From contig CAIIXF020000001.1 of NCBI GenBank assembly GCA_903813345.2, positions 40,085,366 through 40,149,365 on the forward strand: a stretch of 64,000 nt of DNA. The letters are read 5' to 3'. Positions 11,290 to 25,600 of this stretch are shown one piece after another. Below the pieces are notes generated by a model. That model had not been told where the DNA came from. It did no database searches and saw nothing but the letters and a program-made list of their open reading frames with translations. Numbering within the stretch: the first letter of the stretch is position 1; each line of letters opens with the position of its first letter. A program made the translations under genes and the position numbers. The DNA comes from Owenia fusiformis (taxonomy: Eukaryota > Annelida > Polychaeta > Sabellida > Oweniidae).

Positions 11290-14200
11290 CTATCGTTCAC
11301 ACCCGGGGTCTTCCATTGTTCTCCCTTATATTGTCAGACATTGTTTGTTAATCCACATTGATAAGTTTAATGTTGAAGTTTCCATTGTTAGTGTATTTTT
11401 TCCGAGATTCCTTTAATTTGATGTTTTATTGCGGGTCTCCTCTTACAGGCAAAACCAGGAGTCTTAGCTTTGCATTACAAGCTACGACACCAAAATGCTC
11501 TTGCGCTGTGTACATATGGGATTCTCAACGACTCAACAATCAATTGATTCAATTATAAACTGTTAAATACATCCACTTGGTCAGACGTAAATGTTTAAAA
11601 AGCCTAGAGAAGTTTACTTCGAAACTTTGCTACTAGTTTTTACCTGCGCTACCATTGATCTTCAGAAACCTAAACCTCTAGAACTTATCAGTGAAATTTC
11701 GATTGCGAACATTTTTAGAAAAATCTTGATTGTTCTTGACCGAATAAAATCTCACTCTGTTTTACTTTAGTCATACCGCTGATTCGCATTTAGATCTTTG
11801 TTGAAGTTTCAATAAATGTTCTTCCATTTGATGGAGTTCGCACAATGAGAGTCAGGCAGCTTACTGATAGTACTCAACAAATACTCCGTTGATGCTAGGC
11901 CATGCGAATGATTGTAACCAAACCAGACGGACCAACCAATGCTTAGGTAAAGCTGTTCTCTCGTCTATTCTCACTCCCTAATAACAAGAAGATGAGTTTA
12001 ATCTTTAACGGATGAATTCAGATTAAACAGATGATATCATGAAATAAAATTATGATAAGTTATCACCCCATGTGTACATAAGCCCATGGGCGTTTATCTG
12101 AAATAACTTTAACGCGGTGTTACTGTAACCATTGATGTGCAGCCAACTGGCCTCAAAGCGATCTTACACAATCAAATGGTTAATAAAAGGATAAATATAG
12201 TACCTTTATTCGTGTCTCTCGTGGCAAAAATTCCTTTGGCTGATGATGAATTTTCAAAATCAAGCATTTCATTTCATTTATCCTAAAAGCAGTCCGGAGT
12301 TAAGTTGCGTTGAATGTACATTTTTGCTCAAGAGATAAGATCCAAGTGTGTGTTTTTAAGTCAGACAAAATAAGATTTACGGATCTTTGGACGGATTTTT
12401 TCTCGAATGTAGGCTAATAAATGTTTTTTAAAGAGTCTGATAGTGAAGAAAGCGTTTAGTTCTCTATTTGTTGTAACTGCCGTTTAATAGGGCACAATAC
12501 TTGAAAGCCTTGTGATTGACAGACGGGAAATGATTTGAAAAGATACCATGTCGATTTTTTAATTTTGCATGTTCAATCAAATGCCAAAAACAACCAACCT
12601 TTGAGCAACACCCAATTAATTTATTTTATTGCAACTTTCGCTGAATTAAAAAGTTGTTTGAAAACATTTGGAAACAATTTCAAGAGATTGAATCTATGGA
12701 TACGGGTTGTTATCTTAGAATTTGATTTGAAAGCAACTTCTCAGTTTACATATAATCAATTTAGCAAAGTTCAACAAAAGTAAAACGATCACTGAAAAGC
12801 ACGCCTAATGTATCCCAAGTATTTGTGAATTGCAAATATTTGTTAATTACCTTGATTCAAAACTTCTATTTTCTTTTTAATTTCTAACGATGACTGACGT
12901 GATTCGACTAAAGACCTACCCTTTGCATTAGTTTGACTTCATTTCTTAAAAGAGAGCTTCGTCTTGTACTTTAACTAGACTCTGCACACAGGGTACTAAA
13001 GATCAGACGCTGTTTCAAATTTAATTTTCGGGGGGAACGATGAAATGGGGTAAAAGCCAGAGTAGCATTTAAGTTCCCAACAAATTACCCCTCTGCTGGT
13101 TTCGAAACAGATATACTGATTTAAGAACAATTGCAAAGGACACTTAAAGTGGCCATCAGAAGCTCGCTTTAGATAAGTAACCATCTAGTGACACGAAAAT
13201 TAGAAAGTGTTCCTACATTTGCGAATGACAACTGCATAGGGTTTAAACGCCTGATCAACAGCATGATGTCACCTTGAAAAACGCAAACAGAATTATTATG
13301 GAATTTTTATTTTATCCGCCTTGGGTTACGAGGAAGGTGTAAATATAACTAGTTAGAAAAACATAGACACTGTTGGCGTGAATGAGGTACATTTGAGTTG
13401 ATTCCGTTGCGACATTAAAATAAACATTCACACTTCGTCTCTATAACATAAATGCCCCAAAGATTTGCCCCGAGGCGAAATAGTCCATTTGGAGCGATTC
13501 AATTGTGCGTGAGATTTTTTGTCATAACTCTTTATTCAAAGTGCTATTGACATCCATTAGAGGCCACTTAACGAAACAAAAGAAACTCCAAAAAGCAGAA
13601 AAATCTCAGAATTACAAACAATTCCGAAATTCAAAATACCACACAGGGAAACCCCTAGCAGGTTTTACGAGCAAACGCTGCCGGCCGTTGATTGACTTCA
13701 CATAGCGCAAGCTCAAAACTGTTTCACTCAAAGAAAAATGAACTTTCAATTAATGCAAATAAACAGTAAATTGAAAGACGAGCTTGTAAGTGAAGACAAC
13801 TAGACGTGTAAGTAGTTGTAACGTTTCAACATATCACACACAACTCCAGCAGGTCAAATTCCTTCAGATTTTTATGAAGATCAGATTGTGTATTGTTTTC
13901 CAGTTCTACTAACTCAACGAAAACCAGAAACCATATCTTTGAAAATAATCTGATTAGAAATACGATGACGATTTCACTTATTATAACACATAAAATCAAA
14001 ATGACAAATCAGAACAATTCATTATTATTATCATAACAATAGTTTCACTTCAGGACAATCATTTACTGGATGAACACAATTTTTTATTGCCAGATTTTAT
14101 CATTAATAACAAATTAATAATCAATTATGTTGTGTTATTTTGGAACAAGTGAAAAGTATGGTATAGAAAGTACAAATCCTTCATGAGGTCCCAGTTATAG

Positions 14201-16440
14201 CATTGTATGTTCCCAAATCATTGTGCTTCTCTGAAGAATTATTTTACTGGATAATAGAATGTACAAATATTTTACTTCATCAGCACAATCAATTGAATCA
14301 GCACAATCAGATGTGTAAACAGTGTCATTCTACATCAACACAATAATTTGTCTGAGTCAGTACAATTAGTTAATAACTACTAATCAGTCCAATAATTTTA
14401 CTGAACCCAAACCTACTGGATCTGCATGACTTAATCAAGTTACACCCGGGAAGTTACATAACCTCTGAATTGAAAATCATTGTGTGGTCCATAAGCTAAA
14501 AGGTCCCTCATTCAATGTAGTCTAGCGAGATCAAACACCCATAGTTCTCATCAAAGCCTATGTTCTTCAAGAGTGCTTGAAAAGACACAGGGAGTATCAT
14601 GGTTTACAATCTTGTATGAAGCGTCTCTTTAGGCAAATCGCTGCTTGATAATCATTCACTTATGTTGTATCTTAACTGGACCATACATCAGAAATCTTTG
14701 CTCAGATATGAGGATTATCTCCCATTCCATATCAAAATGACCCAGCTAAATCAAACTAATCCACCTTTAAGATAATCTTCATGCATATGCTCAATCCACT
14801 CAATTGGACATCATGCTTGTATACAATGGAAAATCAAGGAGTGACCAGTGGAATGGCATTCAATCATTGAAAGAGCAAATAGGAGTTTCATACTGATATT
14901 TTGTGAAGTCTCCAAAAAAGAGCCATGAACATGCAACTTTGGGCAGAGATTATAACGTGGAAGAATACGACTGAGGCATTTATAGGTTTAAGATAGGGGT
15001 ACCATGTTTCATGCTTGACCTGCCTACCCAGCCCTCCGACTAATGCCAATGATTTTCAGTTTAGTGTTATACCAATCAGAAAACATCAAAGATTGGATCA
15101 AAAAAAGTCTGCATTATTTAAAATTGTAGCTATGCAACACTGGCTCTGGTTGGCTCTGAGTATCTACATGTTTACGAATAAAATGTGGGGATAAAATTGC
15201 TGTTCTCTTGCAAAGGGTCTCAGGAGTCTTCAAGCATCTCACTTGAGGTTCCAGCAAAGACAGATGTATAGAGACATACACTATATGATATACACTATGC
15301 ACTAGAGAGAGATGCTTCAACCAGAGCGTTTCACCCCATTTACTTTAATCTATCTATGGCCCCTTGAATCTGCGAATCTGATGATGTTACTTTCAATAAA
15401 CCTAATAAGTCACACTATGATAGTATGTGAAATACAAACTGGGAAACTGGTTTTCGTTTTATAGTGATATTCCCACAGACAGAATGTATTTGACAGGTCA
15501 AAATGGGCAAAAGGAAAACTAAACATCCGTAAATAGTTAGAAGAACAATAAACAATGGGTAATGGCAGAAAACAAGAGGCCAAAATTAAATGTTTGTAAA
15601 GACTTGCAAAAAGAATCATTTCATTTAAATTAATAAAATAAAAATTCCATCCTGTTTTATCGAAAATATCCCAATAAAACATGGAAATCTCGAAAACTTG
15701 AGCTTCATTTCCAATATGTGGTCAAAGATCAACCCAATGTAGCAAATGTAAATATTGAGGAAATGCTTAACTTTAGAAGATATGAAACAAATGAAGATAG
15801 TGATAGTGAAAATTGTGGTTTGAAGAAGAGTGCCTCATAGGATAGCATTGCAATAAACCATCCACTTAATCAAAACACTGTTTATGCTCTCGTTTGTGTC
15901 ATAAACTTGTGAATCTGCCACTGAGGCAAGCTGTGTTCAACTATTCTACCCTGATTATCGCCCCTTTATCATTATGCCCCTATTACCTGTCATTGTGTTG
16001 ACGAAATTTGCTATGAAATATTTGCCAGGTTAACTCTAGAGCTATTAATTGAAGAAATATGTGTTTCTCTGAACATGTTGATACTTCACAGATACTCTGG
16101 AAGGATGAATAAACTTACAAGCAATAGAAATATAATTTTTCTTCCAAATTCTGCCTAATCAACATCAGACTTTAGGGTTAACACTTTAAAATATATTAAT
16201 CTTAAGGCATAGAAGCTTATGGAGTACATAACATGAACAAATATGTCAGAAGATAAAATTCCAGTTTTATTTCTTGTGGTTTGAATAGGAAAATGGCATG
16301 ATTGCATGACCATCTCAGTTATTTTAATTTGTTACATGTTATGTTCAAATGTTTAGATCTTACAATTATGTTTAATGGATATTCAAAGTTTAATGTTCAT
16401 CATCATAATTTAGCACTTTTATAATAATTTATAAATAAAC
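11290..16440. other. Gene-poor stretch between peptide candidate and EIF3E
   Basis: No conserved coding exon or RNA gene recognised. Open frames of 60-90 codons (for example 12535-12783 plus, 12996-13184 minus, 15410-15682 minus) give compositions typical of chance ORFs in AT-rich DNA. A roughly 25-bp segment at about 12969 (TTTAACTAGACTCTGCACAC) recurs in the same orientation near 50571, so part of an unrecognised dispersed repeat is present. Confidence 0.5.
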
Positions 16441-16658
16441 TAAAATATTCATATATAATTTAATTATTTATAAACATGATAAACACCCATTCAAAGTTTG
16501 GTTTTCTACAAACCAATCTGAAATCTTTATCTTCTGTTTTTTGGCTTTTCGCAATGTTCTCATTTTCACTATATTTTCTTTCAGTGTAGTCTGTTTGAAG
16601 TCTTGAGTCACCAGAAGTGATGCAAATGGCGGATTTGCGTCGTTGGTTGTTGTTATGG

Positions 16659-19600
16659 TTACTCTTGCGCACCCCACTGGGGTGTCTGAAATTAGAGAAT
16701 GAATGGACATGAAGTTCATGAAATACATGTATAAAACAATAAAGCAGTAAATGGACATGAACTTCATGAAATACATGTATAAAACAATAAAGCAGTAAAT
16801 GGACATGAACTTCATGAAATACATGTATAAAACAATAAAGCAGTAAGTTCACACAATCAACAATGTTGATCTCTAGGATATTGTAGACAAACACTGAATC
16901 CTCATACAATCAATAACATTGTTATCTCTAATGCAGTGATCTCCCCGGCATTAAAGCAAGTGGGCGCAAAACCCACCCGAGATTTTGAAAATAGGCTTGC
17001 ACCCACCTGAAAATCTATTTGCACCCACTTGAAAATGTGAAAAATCAAGAAAAATTGGCATATTTTGACCAATTATGGTCTATATTGTGAAAATGAGAAT
17101 TTTGCACCCACCTGAGAAAAAATACTGGGGAGATCACTGTAATGTATGATAGACATACTAATACAAAATGTATTTTATAATATAGATTAAGAAAATATCA
17201 TTGCAGATTTCATGGCCAATTATGTGAGTTTGAATCTGAAACGAATATCACATACTAAAAGTAGGAAAAGTGTAATAGTTTAGTGATTTCCTGACTAATT
17301 TAAAGACTAGACAAAGTTGAGCTCTTGTTAATGTTATCCCAGTGAACACTGCACATAAAATGGAAAAGTTTGTAAAATTTATGCCATGTGAAAGTTATAT
17401 GGCCCTAGACAGCCCCACTGACAGTTTCATGATGACTTAATTGCAAGGAATCCTGGGCCTGGTTTAACACATGAGAGAACAAGTGAGGTCAAAACAGGGG
17501 AAGCATATCTTTATAGAGTTCATACATTCACTAGGTCTAGAGATTAGATTTTACAATAACTACAATAATGATTACCTAAGCTACGTTACTTTTATTTGAT
17601 TGGCCTAACATTATCGTCGCTTTCTATAGATGGAACACATTTAATTTCAAATAGGATAAAAGTATTCTTTTTTATTTTTATAAGTGTTCATTAGAGTACT
17701 TTCACAGCTCTACCTCTGTATTATTCAGATAAATCCTGTGTGTTCCCAGAGTTAAGTTAATTGGGACCTGTTTTATTTAGTTGCTAGTTAAATGCTCATG
17801 AAACTGTCTTGTTGGTACACAGCATGGACAAACATGGATTCAATTACAAATCAACAGAACATTCCTGCTTACAATTCTGTTCATTGTAAATACATGTTTT
17901 TGCTGTACTTTTTGAAATTCTGTTAAGAGTAAAATTTCTTAAAAAATAATCTGGGGGACTTAAAAATACAAGTAAAGCATAATATGTCTCAAAAGTGAAC
18001 TTGGGTATTAAAAATTGATTTTAAGGGGTACAGATATTAAAATCTTATTTTAATATTATATAAGGAGTTAAGCATAATTTGTTTGAGTTAATGCCATTTG
18101 TTTGTTGAACAACTGTTAACAATTAACAATTTACTGTAGACTGAGTAGACATACAGCCAAAAATAACAATACAAAATTCAAAGTATATTGTAGAAAATGA
18201 AAACATAAATCATTTTAGTTAAACTGTGCTATTATAACTTTAAAATGAGCATGTCTATGTTTTATCACCATATAAGGCCCTATAAATACCCACTTGCTGA
18301 GCATGTTCATAACCTGACATTCCAAATCATGTGGTCTAATATGTGGGTAACATGTGTGGCCAAAGAACAGATCTATAAAAATATCTGTGTGTATATTTCC
18401 TTAAATTCCAAAGTACAAATACATAGGTAGTGCATTTATCAAAAGTACACTGTAGGTAAATAGGCCTATATTAGGACTTTTCAGGAAAGGGGCCCGCTAT
18501 AATTCCCTGATGTAATGTGATTTGACATATGTTTGGATATTGGTTTATAATCCTTAATCTTGGGTAGTAATGATAATACATGTACATTTATCTGGCTGAA
18601 TTTTATCACAAATTCTGTTTTGTTTGGAGCTGATGCGTAAAATAGAAATAATGATATCTTAGCTCATCCTTAAAATATATACCAATATCCTAATATCCTC
18701 GAAATATTTGAAAGTATTGATGGTAACCTGTATGTTAAATACTTTTCCTTATGTTTTTTAGAACTTTATTAACTTGTGAGATGCAATTGTAAATTCAATG
18801 CTATTTATACTTTATGTAACTTGTTCAAGAAAAGGACTTTACTGGCTTGTAACACTAATCATAGGTAAAATGGCACACAAAAACAGATTATCCCAGAGGG
18901 TTAAAAAGATAACAAAGATGAGAAAAAATAAACAACAGTTGATACAAATCTATTAAATCAATGAATAACAATCACTAAACGTATGACAAGATTAAATGAG
19001 ATAAACAAAGTCAGGAAAGATGAGTTTTGGGTTTATCTTACCCTGGACCTGGCCAATATAAATTACAACAATGCTTGAACAGCTCATGTCAAGCAAATAA
19101 AAATTAGAGAAATGGACCATACCATATTATGAATGAAATCCTCTTACACAAACAATACATGTTCCTAAAACTGATCCTAATTCTGAGTGACAGAGTGAAA
19201 GAGCCATGAAAGACCCAAGGGCAGTCAAGCAAACCTACCTCCAATCAACATATATACTAGATATAAAATAAAAGAGATCTCCAAATATTTTCTAAAGCTA
19301 ACCTGGAAATGCAGGCAGAGAGAACACAATGTGCTCTCATATGTTAGCCTTTTGGTAAATAGCACTTTACTGTTTGTTTATTATGATATTGATATCAGAA
19401 GTGTGGTTAGATTCCTGCATTTTCCCCCATACACTCTAACATGTATGAACACACAGCCTCCCCTGCCTGGATTTATTTAGAAAATGTCTCATATTTATAT
19501 TGGCTTGGGGTGATGAGTGGTGTTTATTTTGGCTGTGCCACTGTATCTGTCTATAATACAATTCACAGCAGCCTGCTCTTAACATTCAGAATGCTTCTAA

Positions 19601-22600
19601 CATCTCCAACAAAAAAAGCAATATTAAATCAATCTGGTTTGTTCATTTGAATGTATCATTCTATGTTTAATACTCTCATTTATGCCCCCCACCCCATCTT
19701 GCACATAAAACATTGTTTTATTTCATCTAATCTGCCTATCTATCTTTACACATGGAAATCTGAATGCTTTCCAGCTGGTCCAGTCAGAATCTATGTTTAA
19801 CACAGAGAGAACATCTTTGTTTTGACATCTAGAATCTAAATAGTCATTCTGTCACATGTCAGTAATTTAGGGGTTTGCTAAAAAATTGGGTACCAGTTAC
19901 TTAATCCTGCTAAATCCTCCATGCAGGGATCTTGAAAACTGTAGAAAAAACTTAGTACATGAAAAAACATATAAATCAGTTTCAAAGTAATGTTTGATAC
20001 TCTGTATCTCAGTTGTTAAAAGACTAATTTCATTCAGGTAAGCGTAACATCAAGGTTAACAATAATAGCTTCCCAACAGTTTTTACTCAAAAGGACAAAA
20101 TGCCTGGAATGTCATCCTTAAGTAAAATTGCTTTAAGATTTTTTAAAAGTATAATATGTAATATTTGATTCATCATTTGTTGAAAACCACTTTCATTCTG
20201 GTAAAAAAATGACAAAAAATGGCAATAATTATGTGCCTAAAATGTGGCTAGCTTTTTTAAATCACAATGGCATTAGGAATGACAATTGCAGCTACCTAGT
20301 GGTGTGACAGTGTAGTGAAACATCTTGTATCAAGATGAAATATCATCGTCATATTTTAAGTTAAGATGTTTTATCTCTCCTTGTTAAAAAGACTCACTTT
20401 GTAAAAAACTTCCTACCAGTTTTTTCAGGGGCCCAATTTTTTAACACTTTCCAGACTCCTGCATGGAGGATCAAGTACTTGGTCCTCATTTTTTTCAACA
20501 AACCCCAAATTACTGATTTATCAGAACAAATACATAGTTACAGACTTTTGTTCCCACTGACACAGAGAATATTCTAACAATCTTTTATCAGTCCTTCCCT
20601 GCTGCTTAAAGGTGCATTATTTAGTCCTGCACATAAGCCAAAATAATATCTTTCAAAAAGGCAGTGAGCTTCAGGTTGACTCTGGTTTTCCATTTTATAG
20701 ACCTTTTTTGATCATACACTAGTAGAGTTCATTTAGCTCTATTTTATAAATAAGTCTAAAAAGTATAAAACATGTTATTATTACTACTCAGCATGGAATC
20801 ATATTTAAATCGATAAAGAAGTGAATGTTTCTCAATCCAATTCCAGACATTGTTAAATAGTTTAAATGCTATTTTAAGCATGGTGCAACTGTCAATTAGA
20901 GATGATATAGAAGAGGGTAGCCAGATGAATGGCTCTTCACTCTCTGATGTGGTTATGCTCATAATTAAAACCATCTTCAACTATTTTTGTAGAGGGAATG
21001 TTATATTTTAGAAGTCTGGTGAAATCTAATCAGAGCTGGAGGTATCATACAAAGCTTTGACAATCATGAAATCAAGGAATATAGAAACTGTCATATCAGT
21101 TATGTATCAAGGATTAAAACTGCCAATTAAGTAAAGGAATAAGGATCTTTCTTTTTGTGATTTTAAAAATATCAAAACAATCCTAATTTTTTTATTGTAT
21201 TTGTTCATCAATGTTTTAAACCTTTTTAGCTTTTTAGCAATCACTTCCAGTTTTGCTTCTTTGTAAATCAGTTCCCAGTCATTCAGTCATATTCATTTTC
21301 ATAAAAAAGGGTTATCAATTATTAAAAAATATGCTGCATCAATCAAAGTCGAACAATCAACTAAACAACCAATTACTCCATCCTCAATCAACAAATCAAC
21401 CAATCCATCATTAAGCATATATTCTATCTATAACATTTTGTCTCAATTTACCTAGAATTCAAAAGACTGCTGAGATAAAAACTGCGAAGATCAAGGTAAT
21501 CTTTCAACTTGCTAGATGTGTCTTTTCATGACTTCAACCTCCCAAGTTTTGAGATTTTAGGGTGAATAATAGAGATAGACACATATCATTCACTTCTGGC
21601 TGATGAGATTAACAGTGGCCAGTGATCAAGGTAATCTATCAACCTGCTATATTTCCAAACATATCACCACCACCTATGATTGAAACTGGTAAGTCTTGCA
21701 GCATGTCTCTAGACCCCCCACCCCCTGCATTACTTACTCCTCAGGTGGGTGTTTGGGGCGTTCACAAGAGCTTGAAATACTATTTTCCAATACATTTATC
21801 CAAATCTTGAAAGATACTAGGTCATTATGTATCCTGTGAGATATTGTAGATTTTTTGGCAAAATGGGCCTGAAGCCTCTGACTGGAAGCAAGATCATATA
21901 AGTCAATTTGTATTAGCCTGGGACTCACTTTTTCTATGGGCCTACCACAGGGCAATGGGGACTGAAACCGATAGTCAATATAGTCAATTATTATTAAGTT
22001 AATTAGCAAACCTTTTAAAGTGCAAAAAGGAACTGTTTCTTCTTTTACATTTGCCACATTTACTTAGAGTTATATATTAAACTGATGCAATGAAGCAAGA
22101 TGTGATATCTACTATCTAGTAGAGGAGCAATTCTGTACAATGTGCTGTAACATGAGAGAACAGTGCACTGGTTCACAGATGTTTTCATATTCTGTATCAA
22201 TCTGGTAAGAAGCTATTAGACAAGATAAAGCATTGTAATATAAGCCTCGCAATCTGGCTAGACCACTGGCTCCTACAGATACTCTCAACACCTAGCTAAA
22301 ACACAACCCCCTCCCTGTAACTGGTAAAACATGGAGGTATGGAACTCTTTACAACTTAATTCTATCCCCACACACCACAGTATACCACCCACTCAGAGAG
22401 ACTAAACCGAAACATAAAAAGTTTTATGAAACATGGAACCCCGAGTTATCTTATCAAACTTCCTGTCTACTTGGCAATAATAATTAAATTACAAAGGCTC
22501 TGATCTTAGTACACTCATAGAGTGTTTTTTAAAATGACATGTATCACCACAATCCTGACATACAGGCCTCATCATAAGGCAGATTATCAGCTCTGGGAGA

Positions 22601-25600
22601 GAACCACTACAAAATATAACAAATAACATCAAACTTTTTACAACTATACCAAAATACTGTTCATTTCCATACATTTCTGTACTGTTATTGACATATTTGC
22701 ACTTGCTGTTTACTGTTGTGATATGAAATTGTGTGATATAAATGTGAGAAGATACATGGAATAGTGTGTAATGTATGGATGGGATGAAAGGCTTGGGTAC
22801 CTGATAGAGGTAAAGTGAAAACTAATGTATCTTTAGAGAGTCTAAAAGACAGACAAGATAGACAAGATAGAAATATGAAGACCAACACTAAATGCTTTCC
22901 ATCATACATGCTCAATCTATCATTTCTCTGTTTTAAGAAAAAAACATTAAATCATAGGTTTTTGTTTTTCCATTAATTCTTTGTACTTTTTTGTCTTGAT
23001 TATACTATATATATTCCACTGATTTTGGAGCAGCTCTCAATTATGGTGGAATCATCTTTAATTTTTTGTAGGTAAAGTGTTCCCTATGTAAAGCACTGAG
23101 ATACATACAGTAGTTACGTATATATGCAGATAGCATTAATGATGACCATGCATAATTTAGAGAAATAAGATTTTCTGTATAAGGCAATTAAGGCATGTTC
23201 ATATAAAACCTCACGGTAATATTCAAACATGCTTTTTTTATTTGTCTTTCACCATTATTTACACATGTTTTCAATAATACTGTATATCATATCTACATTT
23301 TTATGAGTCAATAAATGAATTATTATACACAAGACCGTGATCTCCTTAGAAAGTTATTCAAAAAACAGAAATTCAAACCTCAAATTCATATTCAAGCTTG
23401 TACTCTATATCTTTAAAATATGACAAGAAGTATATGAACAATTAACTCTAAGAATTGGAAGATCTCTTCTTGGTTTGCTCCAACCTTTATAACTGACACA
23501 ACAAAGAAAAGATGGCAGTCATTCTACAAACGTTTACTTTCAAATGGCTCCAAGCACTGACATCTATAATTCCTCTTATAACAACTTATTTAAACAACAT
23601 CTACCATGTCTATGCTTTAACAATACTGGTTCCAACAATCTTTCTTGTATTGAGCTATGGCAGCTAGTCCTAGGGTAACCCTTTTTTATAATAATACTTT
23701 GATTTTATTTCATTGAAATGGTACTCCAGCAACATACTTTGAATAATTAAGATATAATTCTTTCATCTATCTTTCTTAATCAGTAAACTTCCATCGAAAC
23801 CAAGCTACCCGATTAGAATTGCAATCACATTTTGTACCAATACATTTTATAAATACCAAGCATTTTTTCAAATTCAAACTCATGTGAAAGGCCATCATAT
23901 CGACAGGTTCTATAGTTCTTATATGAGAAATAAACAATACAATGACAGAGCCTAAGGAAATGCATTATTGGCCCTGTAAATCATGATTAGGGGAGTTCAT
24001 TTTTAGCAGGTAGTTGTTGCTTAGCAGACGGTGAGCATTTGGCAGTTAATCTTCACACTCAATTGCTTTATTTTTGTGGATCTGTGGTAATAATTTCTGT
24101 TTTTCAACAAAGAATTCACACTTTCATAATGTCTGTCTTGTTAGCTTCAAGGGTTTACCGGATGGACAAATGGTCGCTAATGAAACGCTCAAGGCTATAG
24201 ACCATAATTTGAAACTTTGGGCCAACTCTTAAACTTATAATATTCAGGCATATACTCACAGCTTCTTGTTGTTTTGCACCTAGTTTCTTATCAATGTTCA
24301 TTGAGAGCATCTGTGACCTGAATGCTAGTCCCTTGGTCTTCTCTATCACCTGCTGGTACGGAGACACACTCTGGGTGCCCATCACAACATGGCCCTGAAG
24401 AAACACAAGCAAATGTTTTGATTAAATACATGTGATATGAGATACATGTGATATGAAATACATTGAAGAAAATGATTCTTCTCTTTCACCTGCTGGTACG
24501 GAGACACACTCTGGGTCCCCATCACAACATGGCCCTGAAGAAACACAAGCAAATGTTTTGATTAAATACATGTGATATGAGATACATGTGATATGAAATA
24601 CATTGAAGAAAATGATTCTTCTCTTTCACCTGCTGGTACGGAGACACACTCTGGGTCCCCATCACAACATGGCCCTGAAGACACACAAGCAAATGTTTTG
24701 ATTAAATACATGTGATGTGACATTGAAGATATGACAAGAGGAAATGATTCTATTGAAACAGGATATGACTGATGTTTAAACAGATTTTGGTTGAATAAAC
24801 ACAACAATATTCTAAACACAAAGAAATGTGTTCCTTAAAATGAATCACATAGTTGATACAAACAGAAACTGAACAAAATCTCGGGTATGGCCAAATATGA
24901 CATCACAAAATAAAATCCCATTCCCTTCAATTAAGTATCATGCCATATTATGTCATACAGTTCTTTGTCGCCTGCCATTACAAACTTCTGTAACATGTAC
25001 ATATTTACTTACCAGTTTTGAGTCAATCTTTGCATCAAGTCTGGCATTCCTGATGAGGTTAACAATCCACCTCTCTGCCTCCTCTGATGGCATATTCAAC
25101 TTTTCAGCCAACATGCTGCAACAAAAAAAAATTCATCTTTCTTTAAGAATTTATCTTTCAGAATTCATCAAGCAACTCTCCAGGGGCCCATTAACAGAAC
25201 CTTCTTAAAGTTAAGATTTCGTTAAGTTCATTGTTCTCTAACTGTGACGTCATTATATCCATGGTTACAACAATTGATTTACGATCTCGTAACTTCACGA
25301 AGTTTCTGTTAATGACCCCCAGAGTAGCAAATCACACAAAATAAAACATATTCTATCAGATCACTTGTCATTTTGAATTACTTAATGAGACAAATAACCA
25401 GGCAGTAATAATTTGTTATTTTAGAGATTTTTACAAGGATATGAAATCAACAATAAAAGGCAAACAAGGGCCTTTTATTCAAAATATTTATATCGTGTCA
25501 CACAAGTATACTATTTAGGGACCAAAAATTAATATTATCAACCATGAAGAAGTTTTGTATGAAATGCTACTTACTTAATGCTAATACACTGATGTATCCT

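Noticed and set aside
16460-16909. Overlapping 149- and 118-codon minus-strand frames
   Set aside because: They are open because the 48-bp repeat is a multiple of three. The only frame that fits EIF3E at the splice acceptor stops after eight residues (TPQWGAQE).
21734-22057. 107-codon minus-strand ORF
   Set aside because: Composition and lack of splice context or recognisable motifs are consistent with chance in EIF3E intron 11.
24155-24412. Read-through end of EIF3E at exon 11 ([12 protein letters not shown]...)
   Set aside because: It lacks the conserved tail, and a good GTGAGT donor at 24259 plus a matching terminal exon at 16685 explain the gene better.
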